DNA of 64,000 bases. It comes from Eunapius fragilis. Taxonomy: Eukaryota; Porifera; Demospongiae; Spongillida; Spongillidae. The translations under genes and the position numbers were made by a program. The DNA is taken from positions 4,648,264 through 4,712,263 of the forward strand of contig OY811977.1 of the NCBI GenBank assembly GCA_963681505.1, given 5' to 3'. The notes under the pieces are model-generated. The model was not told where the DNA came from and did not search any database. It saw only the letters and a list, made by a program, of their open reading frames with translations. Shown here piece by piece: positions 9,527 to 20,283 of the stretch; positions within the stretch are counted from its first letter, which is position 1, and each line of letters opens with the position of its first letter.

Positions 9527-11295
9527 CTACCCCTTTTCCTTATCCTCAAAATCAACCACTATTACCACATCAAACCCTGGATTGCTGGTTGATGTGGGAT
9601 GCATGAAGCCATGGGACTTGAGAGCTGCAACACCAGCCTCCCTCTGTTTCTCTAGTTCTAGTTCGTTCAATCCTGCGCCAGAAGAATCACCCTTCTGTCC
9701 AAACGAATGGCATGGAAATGTCTTTAATTCTCTAGCAACGGACTTGCGATATCTAACTTTTGAAAGCATTTAAGATGCATTCAAACACATTCCTCTCTGA
9801 TGGCTGTTAACATCGTACAATATCAGGGTGGATGATAACAAAGAGATTGAGAAATCCTTTTGAATGTGACACGAGGAGATAGACTCCTTCGTATTTTTGC
9901 ATGCACCTCAGTTCCAGGATATCCTTGGTATTAATCAAGTCAAAACATTCCTTCCAATACCGTGCAAAAAATAAGGGATTATTTTGGACCTTACTTTTAG
10001 TGACATCCACCATTGGTATAGTGGTAATATCGTCAATGGATTTCACTACTATGGATGTTTTGAGCAATTCAAGCCACCGCCCCATCAGTCCAGGTGAGAA
10101 CTTGGTCCATTCATACACTGCAAATGGAAACTGGTCGTTCTTTTTGTAGAAATGCATCAGTTGATCAATGAGTGGTTTATAATGGTGGTGCTCTGACTGT
10201 GTTACCGGGAGCAACCACACACTGTTAACTGGACGCCCACTCAAGTTGCAAAAGAACACTTTGCTCCGAGTCTCAAACCCAGAAAACATCAGTGAGCAAA
10301 AGTTAGAATAAATGGGAACTGTAATAGAGGAGATTGCTTTTTTCTTTTGAAGCAGCGACAATTTCTTATTCTTCCTCAGGGCCTCCAGGACATGAGAAAA
10401 CTCATCAGCAGTAAAAAGAATGGGTTTCTCTGCAAACTCAGGTATGCACTTGTTGATCAACTCAAAAACATGACGAATTGTGAGATACGGAATAAAGGAA
10501 CTTCTCTTAAAAATGTCCCATTTTATCATCTTTCTGTACTGCATTGACAATGGCAAGGACCACACGGGCCCTAAAACGGAATGCTAAGCTCTCTGGAAAG
10601 GAATCCATTTCATCATATTGGCTCTCACCGTTGTACGTGTTGCACACAGCAAACCTGCCTTTATGTTTGAAACGTTCACTGACAACATCCAAGAAAAAAG
10701 ACTTTCCCAGCCGTGGTTGGGCAATTAAGGAATGTACAGGGTGTAGCTCTTTGGCCCCACCTATGTTTTTTTTATTTATCTGTAGTTTAATTAGATTATT
10801 TGGATCAGTATTCTGATCTTTTCCAAGCATGGATGTTGTTTGTCCTGAATCAGTCTCGAAGAAATGGTGGGGAGTCAACTTCCAATAATCTGGGTGCTCC
10901 TTATTTTGAACTATGTTACTGACAAATATATTCCATTTCCTCGAGATCCACTATGATATCCTCATCCTCAAGAAATGCAACAAATTATACGACAACATCT
11001 GATCCTGTTTCTCCACTAGAATCCTTTCCCATTGTGATAGGTAGAAAATGCCCATTTTGGTTAGTGAAGCAGTTATTGAAGCAGTTAGGGTTCGTTGGTC
11101 CGCGTCAATGATGTGGACTGCGTTTTCCACAGCGCTTCCCAGTTCAAAGAGTATCTCTTTCTTATTCTCTTTATCGAGTTGCACCCACAAGGTCAAGGGA
11201 ATGTCTTCACTGATGTGCCAATCTAGAATTCTACCACTGTCTCTAAGTGCAAGGTTCACGGTGGCATCATTGCTACCACCTTCACTGTCCACCAC
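9527..11295 (-). pseudogene. P-loop NTPase of Crinkler/RHS type, frameshifted
   Basis: Four minus-strand segments read on from each other with small frame changes: 11295-10951, 10910-10507, 10565-9807 and 9769-9527. The second carries a Walker A-like motif HSLIAQPRLGKSFFLDVV and CNTYNGES; the third has a Walker B-like ILFTADEFSHV. The arrangement (P-loop, T-Y-N, FxxDE) fits the NTPase shared by eukaryotic Crinkler and retrotransposon-hot-spot proteins, which pair it with a C-terminal nuclease-like domain. The last segment, with NPGFDVVIVVDFEDKEKG, could be such a domain but lacks a clear nuclease signature. Frameshifts near 10960, 10545 and 9790 and a stop at 9807 indicate a pseudogene. The family assignment is from motif memory. 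Confidence 0.42.
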
Positions 11296-11345
11296 TAACA
11301 GAGATGAAATGGTGATGTCATCATCACCTGGTTTGGTAAGCTAGT

Positions 11346-12419
11346 TGGATGAAAAAAAAATTGACATAAAGTTGAAGTTCATATGATTTTAACACAAAAA
11401 CTATATACGATATCATGAATTTAAAAATACAGATGCATGAGGTAGGCATTTACCTACAAGCACAGCAGAAAATATGTCTCACGTGACTAATTATGACTAT
11501 AGCACCTAACTGCAATATTTATTCAATTGCAATTAGTGACACCAATGCTGAAAATTGAACTAAAATCTATTCCCGCGTCACGTCACTGACGCTGGGATAT
11601 ACAATATGACGATTCAGCAACACTGATGCTGTAATATCACATTGTAAACCCAACTAAACTTTCTCAAAAAATGTTTTACTTGTACTAGTGATGGTAACAA
11701 AATCATTCGTCAAATAACAGAAGTCTAAGTAATAAGCAGTCTCCAAACAGGAACAGATGAACCATCCGCTGTTCTTATAGCAATGTGTCGTAACTGAGGT
11801 ACCCGACACCTCTGCAATGATGCATTGCAGTGAGAGCAGTGGATGGTCTTAGTCTTACAAAGCTTCTGCCCAAACAGAGAAGTACAATGTGGCAAACCAA
11901 TCAAACAAGGCTAGAATGCTGGAATGGTGGAAATGGTGGAATGCAAACAACTTTGTTTTGCGTACCCCGCGATGTACAAACGTGTTCTGGGATACATGCC
12001 CAGATGTCCATTAAGGTTGTCGTGTAACAATTAAACCTTACAATCATTAAGATTGTCATAGTATTCGCTGGCAAAATCAATGAGCACAGAGTTGGTTGCT
12101 ATGGCTCCCGAAAGATAAAACCCAAATCCCATACCTTTGCTTGATTCTTTTTATCCATTCCGTCTGCATCTTCATTCCCTGACTTGTCATTCCAGAAACC
12201 AGAGCTAGTGTTAAAGTGGTGACATTTTAAATTTGACACAGAGGGCATTAAATGGCTCCACGGCTGAAATGGAAGACTGGGACTGTAGGGGAACATTTGA
12301 TTCGATTTGAAAGCGAGCACTTCTGAATAGATATGAGGAAGCTGGGTTATGATGTGTGGAGAGATGAGAAGTGTGAAATAGTGCACATGGAGAGGGGAAT
12401 ATGGATTATAATTAACCTC
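11346..12419. other. No gene recognised
   Basis: AT-rich DNA with short open frames that show no conserved motif, repeated unit or splice support. It ends at the piggyBac target TTAA. Confidence 0.4.
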
Positions 12420-15400
12420 TTAATGTCTTGCGGTCCGTAGCGGGGTTAACTCCGAAAATTCGGGGTTAACTCCGAAAATTCGGGGTTAACCCCGAACTTT
12501 TCGGAAGTTTATGGCTAAATTCCACACTATTCTAAAACAAATCAAACCGATCGTTAGAGCAACTAGTCGACTAGTTTTGCACTCGTCATTCCACGTTTCT
12601 TATAAATGTAAACGGTTGAAATCTTCGTTGTTGCTGATGGTCTTCCGTTTGTTTAAGGTATTTCACTATCCAAACAATTGACTTCATATGTAGCAACTAT
12701 AAACCACTAAACCAATTAAGAGTCCTAATATTGGATTCTCAGATGTAACAGTTGCGCGAATCACTTATATTGGTATCAGGGCAAACAGGAGACTCCACGG
12801 GATTTTGTATCAAGCTTGTCTCGCTCGCGCGTGTGTATTGTGCCTGTGTCTTATTTGCGCATGCATTGATGTCGACTTCATGCCTCACACATAGGAGTGT
12901 TTCTTGTACACCAAGGGGGAGACTGAGCGTCTTTGTGCTTACAGTATATCTCATCTGCATTCATGCATGAATGCAGGTTTCATGCTATTTGGTAAAGCTT
13001 GATTGACTATAAGAGATACATGTACTTCTACACCTGCATGCATTCAGTTTGCATGGCAACTCATGTACCCATTCATTATTCTAATTTTTGTTCCCTACTC
13101 TAGGTCTTTAGAAGAGATCATCCAAATGCAGCCATTGGCTATAGTCATTTTTGTATATTGTGTGTTATATACAATGACTTTTTGTATACAATACATGCAG
13201 TTTTTGGATACTACATGGAGACTCTGTTGTAACGTATTTATGCATATATTCATTCAAAATAGTTACATGAAATGGCATCGCTAGTAGCAAAGAATGCAAG
13301 CCACATGCATTACCAAAGTAGTGTACATATACATGTAGGTTCAAACATTGTACGAATTTTCAACATGTTGGATTCAGGCCCATGGAATGCGCTTCACGGC
13401 AACATCTTCAATATGGATGCTAGAACAGTGCCGCCTACTTTTCGGACCACAAACAAAATATATATCAGGTTGGCATCCATCATCCTTTCCTATAGAGCAC
13501 CCTTCACAGCACATGTAGGAATCATGTTTGCAGTTACGAACACGACAGCTTCCATGAGGACCCTTGATGCCTGATGTGCAATTGCTACTTTTAGCCCCCT
13601 TGATATGTCGAGCAGATACAATTCTGTGTACACATAAGGTATCACTGAGGCTATTCTCATCAACTTCTGTGGCACTGTTTCGGAGGACCATGGTAGGCTG
13701 TGTCGGTCTGGCATCTTGTGTTTCTGCCATGTACAAGCGTTGTGCTTTTTCTACAAGAGCAGCACAAACAGTACTGACAAACTGTGAATGAGACATAGAT
13801 TTTTGGGCGACAGGGTCTGAAATACCCGCTTTTCCCAATGCAAGGTTCACCTACTTTCTTCCAGAGCTAATCCTCCCTGCAGCAGGTGGTTGTGTACATC
13901 CACTTTATTAGCGTGAGTGAAATATGTATGAACTGTCTCGGTGGTTCTCCTATGCCTTTCATACTCTCTGACCTCTCCACCTTCTGTTATGGCTATTCGT
14001 TTACGAATGATATCAGCAGCATCAACATCTGAGCCAACTGTGTGAACAAAGAGTTTCTTTGGTGCTGATGGTTTTTTGGGACCTGGTTCATTCCAAGCAG
14101 TAGCCATTAACCGAAACGTGCCAACAGATGTGCTTGTATGTGATGAACAAAGTACAGCAGTTGCTCCTCGAACATTTCTTTCATTAGCAAAGGCATGCAA
14201 ACTAAGATACTTCTTAGGGAATTCCCTGTAGCCTGTCTTCACAAGGCCAATAAAATACAGATAATGTTCATATAAAGCAATAGCAGTTGCTACACTTGCA
14301 AACCATGAATCCCCTACAACAATTCTCTAAGATCCAAACCACTGCTCAGTAAGCCTTACGTGGTTGCTGTGGACTTATTCACATTTGGACCAGTGAATTT
14401 CTTACATGACATATCTTCTTTAGATTCACAAATCTCCAAGAACACCATTATTCCTGTAATGCCATCAGCTACACATGTCCTCTCCATACCTACACCCCTG
14501 GGTTTCCTTGCTATTTTGGCAACATGTTGCATTCCTTCAGGGTGCTATTCCCCCAAACCATACCACATAGACATCATTTTGTCCACACATAATATGTACC
14601 CTGCATTGAAGGTATCCGTCATGTGGTCATTGAAGATATTTACTAAGTTTCAAACTTTGAAGAATTTGGCATTGTGAGATTGATGAGTTGAGTCATGAAG
14701 TCATTATGGGCCAAATCTCTTTCCACCGCTTTCTTGACATGTCAAACTGTTCCCTGTATTTATGGACTATAAAAACACCATCATCCCGTTCATTCCAATA
14801 GTCATTAATAGTTGGAAGTTTGACAACAGACATGGAAAGTTGAATAGCAACAAACGCCCAAAACTCTGAAGGTTTTATAGCCTTGCCAGTTGCGAGTGGA
14901 GTTGCATTAGTTCATTGCAAAATGGAACTAGCAAGATGATTTGGAAACATAGATTCAAAGTATTGTATTGGTTGCGATTCAGTGGAAATCGATATCGATG
15001 GCTTGACACGAGGATGCATGGCAACTTTACGCTGACATGCTATGTTGAGATGTGGCGGCATGCAATCCCACTTTCGGCCATTGACTAAAACGTTGCCGAA
15101 GCCCGTACCCTCTTCATCCTGTTGCGAAGCACTGTCCTCGTCTGCATCTTCATCGTCATCAGATGATGAGCTACACGATTCCACTACTGGTACTGACGAA
15201 AGGCCGGCACTATTATCGTCTACGCGTGCCTTCTTCGGTGCACTGCCGCTCTCGACCTCGCTAAACAAGTTGTTCAATTTTCTTTTTGGCATAGGTAAAT
15301 CTACATATCGGTCTGATGTCGCGCTCGCTGACTTCCACCTTACTATACATAATTTTGGTGACATCCCCCGCTGACATCCCCATGATTCACTATGCCACTA

Positions 15401-16040
15401 ACCGGCTTATTTAGATAACCTTTCCCAAGAAATGCCTTGATTTGAGGAAACTCGGATAGCCTTCTACCCATTGATGTTACATGCAGCCGATTGCAGGCCA
15501 GCTAGATGGCGTAGTGAGGTACAATTCATACTAGAGCTACAAGCAGCCATTGTCACACGTGAACTACAAACATGTAAACCTCAAGCCGCAGTGATGTTAC
15601 AACCATCTACAATGAAATAATTAAGAACAAGGCAAGAGAACAGTGTCGCAAAAAGATGTCACTGGCGCTAGAATTGGGCTACGGTGAAGAAAATAACCGT
15701 CTTTTCAGTGGTAGAACTAGTTATATTAACAATCCTATTCGCTTACCAGGTCATCGGGAAAATGATCGTTTTAAGACATTTAGCTTTTGCGCAAACAAAC
15801 TGAAATCGCGGTATTTCTGTAAAAAGAGGGAGTACTTAGTGCTTTTATAACTTTACATCGAAACACATTAGTGACATAGAATGTGGTAATTATCTCAGGC
15901 TAAGATAGATGAATATTCGGTACAAATATCGATATTCCACTGATCGCTATTTGTTAGTAAATCTAGCTTATATGAAACCAAAAATTTATTCGGGGTTAAC
16001 CCCGTATATGTCGGGAAAACCCCGGACCTCAAGACATTAA
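12420..16040 (-). mobile_element. piggyBac element with TTAA target duplication
   Basis: TTAA at 12420-12423 and at 16037-16040 bound inverted ends that start TGTCTTGCGGTCCG on the left and TGTCTTGAGGTCCG on the right strand (13 of 14 bases). Subterminal repeats follow: on the left, three tandem 20-21-bp copies of TCGGGGTTAACTCCGAAAAT; on the right, an inverted CGGGGTTAACCCCG and a degenerate GGGTTTTCCCG. The size (about 3.6 kb), the TTAA target and the transposase inside all agree with piggyBac. About 0.9 kb (12500-13370) and 0.65 kb (15365-15985) flanking the transposase are non-coding. Confidence 0.93.
13374..15292 (-). pseudogene. piggyBac transposase (PGBD-like), inactivated
   Basis: The start is chosen at MPKRKLNNLFSEVE near 15292. 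An acidic Ser/Asp-rich N-terminus (SSSSDDDEDADEDSASQQDEE) is usual for the family. The N-terminal domain holds EFWAFVAIQLSMSVVKLPTI and YWNERDDGVF. Catalytic-core pieces include YILCVDKMMSMWYGLGE (Asp of the DDD set), VVGDSWFAS (second Asp), KTGYREFPKKYL and HTYFTHANKVDVHNHLLQ. The C-terminus has closely spaced Cys residues (NCKHDSYMCCEGCSIGK, VCGPKSRRHC), the piggyBac cross-brace zinc finger. Stops after SSILQ (about 14912), at about 14640 and about 14540, plus frame changes near 14360, 14290 and 13850, show that it is dead. It would cut at TTAA through hairpin intermediates, as known for the family. Confidence 0.92.
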
Positions 16041-16705
16041 CACACAAAAATCTACATCACCACATATGTCAACTGCTATAACCTACTCCTGAATACAATA
16101 ATATTCTCCATCCCCAATCTGTGTTGGCAATGCCCCTCTCAAACACTTGGCAATAAATGGTTAACGATCCATTTAATTTATACAATTGGAATAGATAGAA
16201 CGTTTCTGGTCTTGCACGGAGCTCCAAAAAATATTACTCACATACCTACTGGCAACACAAAACGGTTACATGTGCTGGATTGTCTTCCACAAAGTGCCCA
16301 AGCTTGTAATCCTCTCCATCCCAAAGCAAGAAGTCTGCTGTTCAGTGGCGATGTTGTGTGCATGAAAACCAATTCATTAACAAAATACTTTGCTGGCCCA
16401 TTTACTATCATTCAAAGCTCAATGGGTATTACATTTCTACACAAAACCTTTCTTTTCAATCACTAGTCATACTAAAATAGCTTCATTAAGACCTCAAATA
16501 TGTAATTTCTCTACCCATAACAACACTCTGATGTCGAAAACCAAAGAATTACACTTACCGTTCAGCTGCCCCTTGTCGAGTGACTAGAGGCATAATTACA
16601 CACCGCTCACGTTATTTTTGTTTCTCAGAAAGAAAATCAACGTCGCTCTACAGTAACACAATGAATGAATGAAAGGAAATCAATGTTTAAATTGCCTAGT
16701 TCAGT
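16041..16705. other. No gene recognised
   Basis: AT-rich flank of the piggyBac element. Short open frames at about 16212-16590 have no recognised motif. It ends in TAGTTCAGT, the left target duplication of the next MITE. Confidence 0.4.
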
Positions 16706-16835
16706 TAGTCTCGTCCCCAGACCCAGATTCCCAACAGCTGCGGGTGGATTACATCACCGCTACGTGGAACTTTCCACGTAGCGGTGATGTAATCCACCCG
16801 CAGCTGTTGGGAATCTGGGTCTGGGGACGAGACTA
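16706..16835. mobile_element. 130-bp perfect palindromic MITE with 9-bp target duplication
   Basis: The left 64 bases (starting TAGTCTCGTCCCCAGACC) and the right 64 bases are exact reverse complements around a CT spacer. TAGTTCAGT occurs immediately on both sides (16697-16705 and 16836-16844). A 9-bp duplication is typical of Mutator-like elements. With no mismatch in the arms this copy is young or kept even by conversion. It would fold as a single long hairpin. Confidence 0.95.
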
Positions 16836-16851
16836 TAGTTCAGTACACATG

Positions 16852-17984
16852 CAGGGTTGCCAACCCTCCCGGCTAAACCTTGAGTCTCCAGATTTTCTAT
16901 TATATCTCCAGGTCTCAAGGGAAGCGGTCCGACTCTCAAGGTTTTCGCCCACTAATGCATGCGCTAGGCCTATATCTGGCGCTTTATAATAATATGCACT
17001 TTAAGCTTTGCCGTAACGGTAGTATAGTAGCACCAATTATAAGCAGATTACTATAATTCCTCGTAACTTAAAACTATTGTCGATATAATTATTAATCTTT
17101 TGTTCTCGATTAAAAAAAAAAGGCAGAAAAACGCTCAATGTCTCCATCCGATTCAGAAACAAGCGATTGAGACCGTGAGCGAGGAATCCAACCGGGTCCA
17201 TCGAAAAAACGCAAGATAAAGTACAAGACTAAATTTTCAAAAAAATGGACAAAAACCTGGCCCTTTATTGTTGGGGTACCTGGGGATATCTACGCCTTTT
17301 CGTGTACAGTGTGCTCTAGGAAAGTGTCATGTTAGTACCAGGGAGTACGTGATGCGAAAGATTACATAAGCTGAAAAAAATAATCAAATACTGGCTAAGG
17401 AATCACTGTTACAGCCTAAGCTTTCGTTTCCTTCAGTCGATCCACTTACGCAGAAGGTATATAGATGCTGTATAATAACTAAATACTCGCTATAATGCTT
17501 TCCTCCTAAGGTTGTTCGAGTAGAAGTGAAGATGGCAAACTTTTTAGTTCAGCATAACATACCGCTATCCATTGCTGATGATCTGGGACCGCTATTTCGT
17601 CATATTTTCACAGACAGCCAAATTTCTAAAGCGTTTGCAAGTGGCAGGACAAAAACCACCTGCATACTAAATAATGCAATTGCTCCACACTTTACAAGTA
17701 AGTAGTATTATTGTACCGATTGTAAAAATGCAATTTCCATTGACTTTTTTTATAGCTTTACTTGTGGAAGCAATGTATAAAATGTTATGTGTTTTGTTTT
17801 TTCTTGTGCATTTTTAATTATTTGAAGTTCATTACTTGGCAATGGTATAAGCTATTTTCACTAGAGGATTACATACAGTTCATTAATATAGTCCTGACTT
17901 ACATCATCAGTCCCCTTCCTCAATTTATGGATTGACCCGTATATAAAACTCCAGGTTTTATATTTTGGCAGGTTGGCAACCCTG
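16852..17984 (+). mobile_element. Short hAT-like element
   Basis: The ends are CAGGGTTGCCAACC at 16852 and its inverted copy GGTTGGCAACCCTG ending at 17984. CACATG flanks both sides (16846-16851, 17985-17990), giving at least 6 bp of target duplication. CAGGG-type ends and 5-8-bp duplications fit hAT. It contains a decayed BED-finger transposase N-terminus but no catalytic core or dimer domain, so at 1.13 kb it is an internally deleted copy. Confidence 0.78.
17150..17705 (+). pseudogene. BED zinc-finger transposase N-terminus (hAT-like), decayed
   Basis: The first block (about 17200-17330) reads KYKTKFSKKWTKTWPFIVGV, PGDIYAFSCTVCSRKVSC and then stops. The W-P-F-[LI]-V and C-x2-C pattern belongs to BED-type fingers of hAT-family domesticated genes and transposases; the His pair is lost beyond in-frame stops. 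The second block (about 17513-17703) reads VRVEVKMANFLVQHNIPLSI, ADDLGPLFRHIFTDSQI and KAFASGRTKTTCIL, a segment that follows the finger in these proteins. It begins after a possible acceptor CCTAAG. Several stops lie between the blocks. Confidence 0.75.
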
Positions 17985-18039
17985 CACATGAGCGTGCTTG
18001 TCGACACATACCACAGTAGTACCAGTTACTATCACAAGT

Positions 18040-18883
18040 CAAAGGTCAGAGCCGGCGGAAGGTCTGAATTTCAACCCAGGCAGCTTTTAAAGTATGTGTC
18101 ATGAAACTAGGTTGTTTTTTTAATAGTACGTATAGCCGTATATTTATTTATTTTTTTAAGATTACATGATAAACCTTAATTAAGACACTAGGAGTCAATA
18201 AACTGTGGAAGATAGCTAGCTAACATGGCCATGACCCTTACATTATTTGGCTCTCTCCAGGACGATGCTGAGCCTACCGTACAGAGCCGATCGCGACACA
18301 GCCGAAGACTTGGAACGAGCCGTGCTTATTTATTTACTTTTTAAGCCCAAAAATCAACCCAGGCAATTGCCTGGGTTGCCTGCTGCGCTCCGCCGGCCAT
18401 GAAAGTATACGCTTTTGAGAAACGAGACGACTTAACCAGACTTAACAAAGGATTCTTTCTTGCGAACACGCAAGGCAGGAACCTTGCTTAAGCAAACCCG
18501 CCCACAACTTTTAGTTGCCATTTCAGAGCCTAAATTTCAACCCAGGCATAAGGAGGGGTGCCAAGTGGGGAGGGAGCGGGAGGGTGATGTGCCTCCTCCC
18601 GCGCGAAGCGCGGAAGCTTTTTATGTATATGTGTCATGAAACTTGTTTTTTTTTTTTTTTAATAGTACGTATAGCGAATTACACGTATATTTATTTATTT
18701 AAGTTTACAAGATAAACCTTAATTAAGACACTAGGTGTCAATAAACTGTGGGAGACCTAGCTAATATGGCCCTTACATTATTTGGCTCTCACCAGGACGA
18801 TGCTGAGCCTACCGTACAGAGCCGCCACAGCCGAACACTTGGAACGAGCCATGCTTATTTATTTATTTAAGCCTACCCAGGCA
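18040..18883. repeat. Duplicated unit of about 350-380 bp, two copies
   Basis: About 18050-18415 and 18527-18883 (continuing at 20238-20283) are two copies of one sequence. Shared blocks are AATTTCAACCCAGGCA, TGTCATGAAACT, a T run with AATAGTACGTATAGC, AAACCTTAATTAAGACACTA, GACGATGCTGAGCCTACCGT and CTTGGAACGAGCC. They end in CCCAGGCAATTGCC..GGGTT and CTCCGCCGGCCATGA. The second copy is interrupted at CCCAGGCA by the element at 18884. No coding sequence is seen. Confidence 0.85.
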
Positions 18884-19059
18884 TAGTCTGGGGACCCGAC
18901 TGATGGTTTGAGACTATCAGTCTGGTAACCTGCGCGTAACGAATTTGTTCCATACTGCAAGATTCTTGCAGCAGCATGAAATTGTTATAGCCCTACCTCT
19001 TAAGCATGAATTTGTTAAAGTCTGACCAATGTTGAATTAGCTAACCACTTGTATCCAAA

Positions 19060-19323
19060 ATGGAGGATCTCAAAGCAGCTGCACAGAATGCTGCTTTAAA
19101 GCATGGGTATAGCGGTCTTAAAGATTTACAGATGGATGTTGTAATTGGATTAGCAACCGGTCGGGATGTATTTGCTGTTCTTCCTACTGGATACGGAAAG
19201 AGCCTGTGCTACGCATGCCTTCCAGTAATGTTCGACTTGCTAGTACCGGAGAAACGTTCAATAGTTATTATGGTTTCCCCTCTTACCGCAATAATACAAG
19301 ACCAAGTAAGCGAACATCTTTGA
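19060..19323 (+). pseudogene. RecQ-like helicase, N-terminal fragment
   Basis: The 87-residue frame starts at an ATG 40 bases after a stop-rich stretch and reads LKHGYSGLKDLQMDVVIGLA, then the ATP-binding motif I VLPTGYGKSLCYACLP, and motif Ia-like IVIMVSPLTAIIQDQV. This is the order found in RecQ-family ATP-dependent 3'-5' DNA helicases (Q-motif-like Gln, Walker A, motif Ia). It ends at TGA before motif II (DEAH), so only about a quarter of a helicase core remains. Its position inside a TIR-bounded element suggests that the helicase is carried by, or captured by, the transposon. No frameshift in the preserved part. Confidence 0.82.
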
Positions 19324-19389
19324 CAAGCATGTAGAAAGGTTGTCAATGTTGGTGCATGGATATTTAGTTCATTTAGAAGGTCGGCCCAC

Positions 19390-20088
19390 TTAAAAGTTGT
19401 TAAAGTATGCAATGAAATTAGAATCTGAACAAAGGATAGATCCCACTCGTTTGGAACACATCATCTTAATCCCTTTCATCAATACGTAACTCATCTTCTT
19501 CAAAATGATGCCTCGGAGTTTTTTATCATTGTAACACTCTTTAATGAGGGTCTTGTCACATCCTCTCGCTAACGCTTTTGCCATGTTCCTTCTTCTAGCA
19601 GTCAACATTGAGTAACGCTTAGATTTCTAAGGATAATCCACAATTATCTGGGGGGGGGGGGGGGGGGGGGGGGATGGTGATTAATTATATTAAATTGTGA
19701 ACATGTTATTCACCGTTACTGATGGTGACTCGGTGCCAATAGTAACTGCCGGCTCAGACATACCGCTACAATCTTCACGCATTTTCTTTCGTGCTGTAGT
19801 AGCTGTCCCAGCTCTTATAGCAACTTGGATGTTGCTTTTAAGCTTTGTCTCTAATTCCAAATACTTTTAGAAATGACGAAAACACTCCCGGTACATTTTC
19901 CCATAATTTGACAGGTCATCAAGATCAAAGATGCTCTCAATTAACACACCCTTGGACGATAGTTCTCGCTCCACTAATTGACGCCAACACTTGACCGCAC
20001 CATCCACGTCCACGATATTAGAGGAACCTTCACCAAGGCCTCGCCGTTCTTGTGGAGCCTCTCTTCCACAACCCCGCCATGACTAGTC
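19390..20088 (-). pseudogene. Uncharacterised element-encoded protein remnant
   Basis: Minus-strand reading from about 20070 gives RGLGEGSSNIVDVDGAVKCW, RQLVERELSSKGVLIESIFD and LDDLSNYGKMYRECFRHF, then one stop (TAA near 19868), and in the same frame KYLELETKLKSNIQVAIRAG and TARKKMREDCSGMSEPAV. A second open stretch at 19608-19390 (LTARRRNMAKALARGCDKTL) is basic and lies beyond the 24-G run. The long near-open frame, mixed hydrophilic composition and opposite orientation to the helicase suggest a second protein of the transposon. I do not recognise its family. Confidence 0.45.
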
Positions 20089-20283
20089 TGGAGACCCGAC
20101 TAATGGTTTGAGCAAATTCACACAATATCACTCAAAAACCCGCAAATATATTCATATCTACCAATTAACATTCCTAGGGAACAAATCAGTTACGCGCAGG
20201 TTACCAGACTGATACCATCAGTCGGGTCCCCAGACTACCCAGGCAATTGCCCGGGTTGCCTGCTGGGCTCCGCCGGCCATGAT

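Larger units (their letters stand above)
18884..20237. mobile_element. 1.35-kb element with 8-bp target duplication carrying a helicase fragment
   Basis: The inverted ends begin TAGTCTGGGGACCCGACTGA and share, after a short indel, TATCAGTCTGGTAACCTGCG and CGTAAC, about 70 bp in all. CCCAGGCA lies directly outside both ends (18876-18883, 20238-20245), and the neighbouring repeat copy at about 18358 preserves the uninterrupted site. A second end-like sequence in direct orientation (TAGTCTGGAGACCCGACTAA) starts at 20084, so the right end is composite. Inside are a plus-strand helicase start and a minus-strand coding remnant. An 8-bp duplication fits hAT, P or KDZ-type transposons; superfamily unresolved. 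A run of 24 G lies at 19650-19673. Confidence 0.82.
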
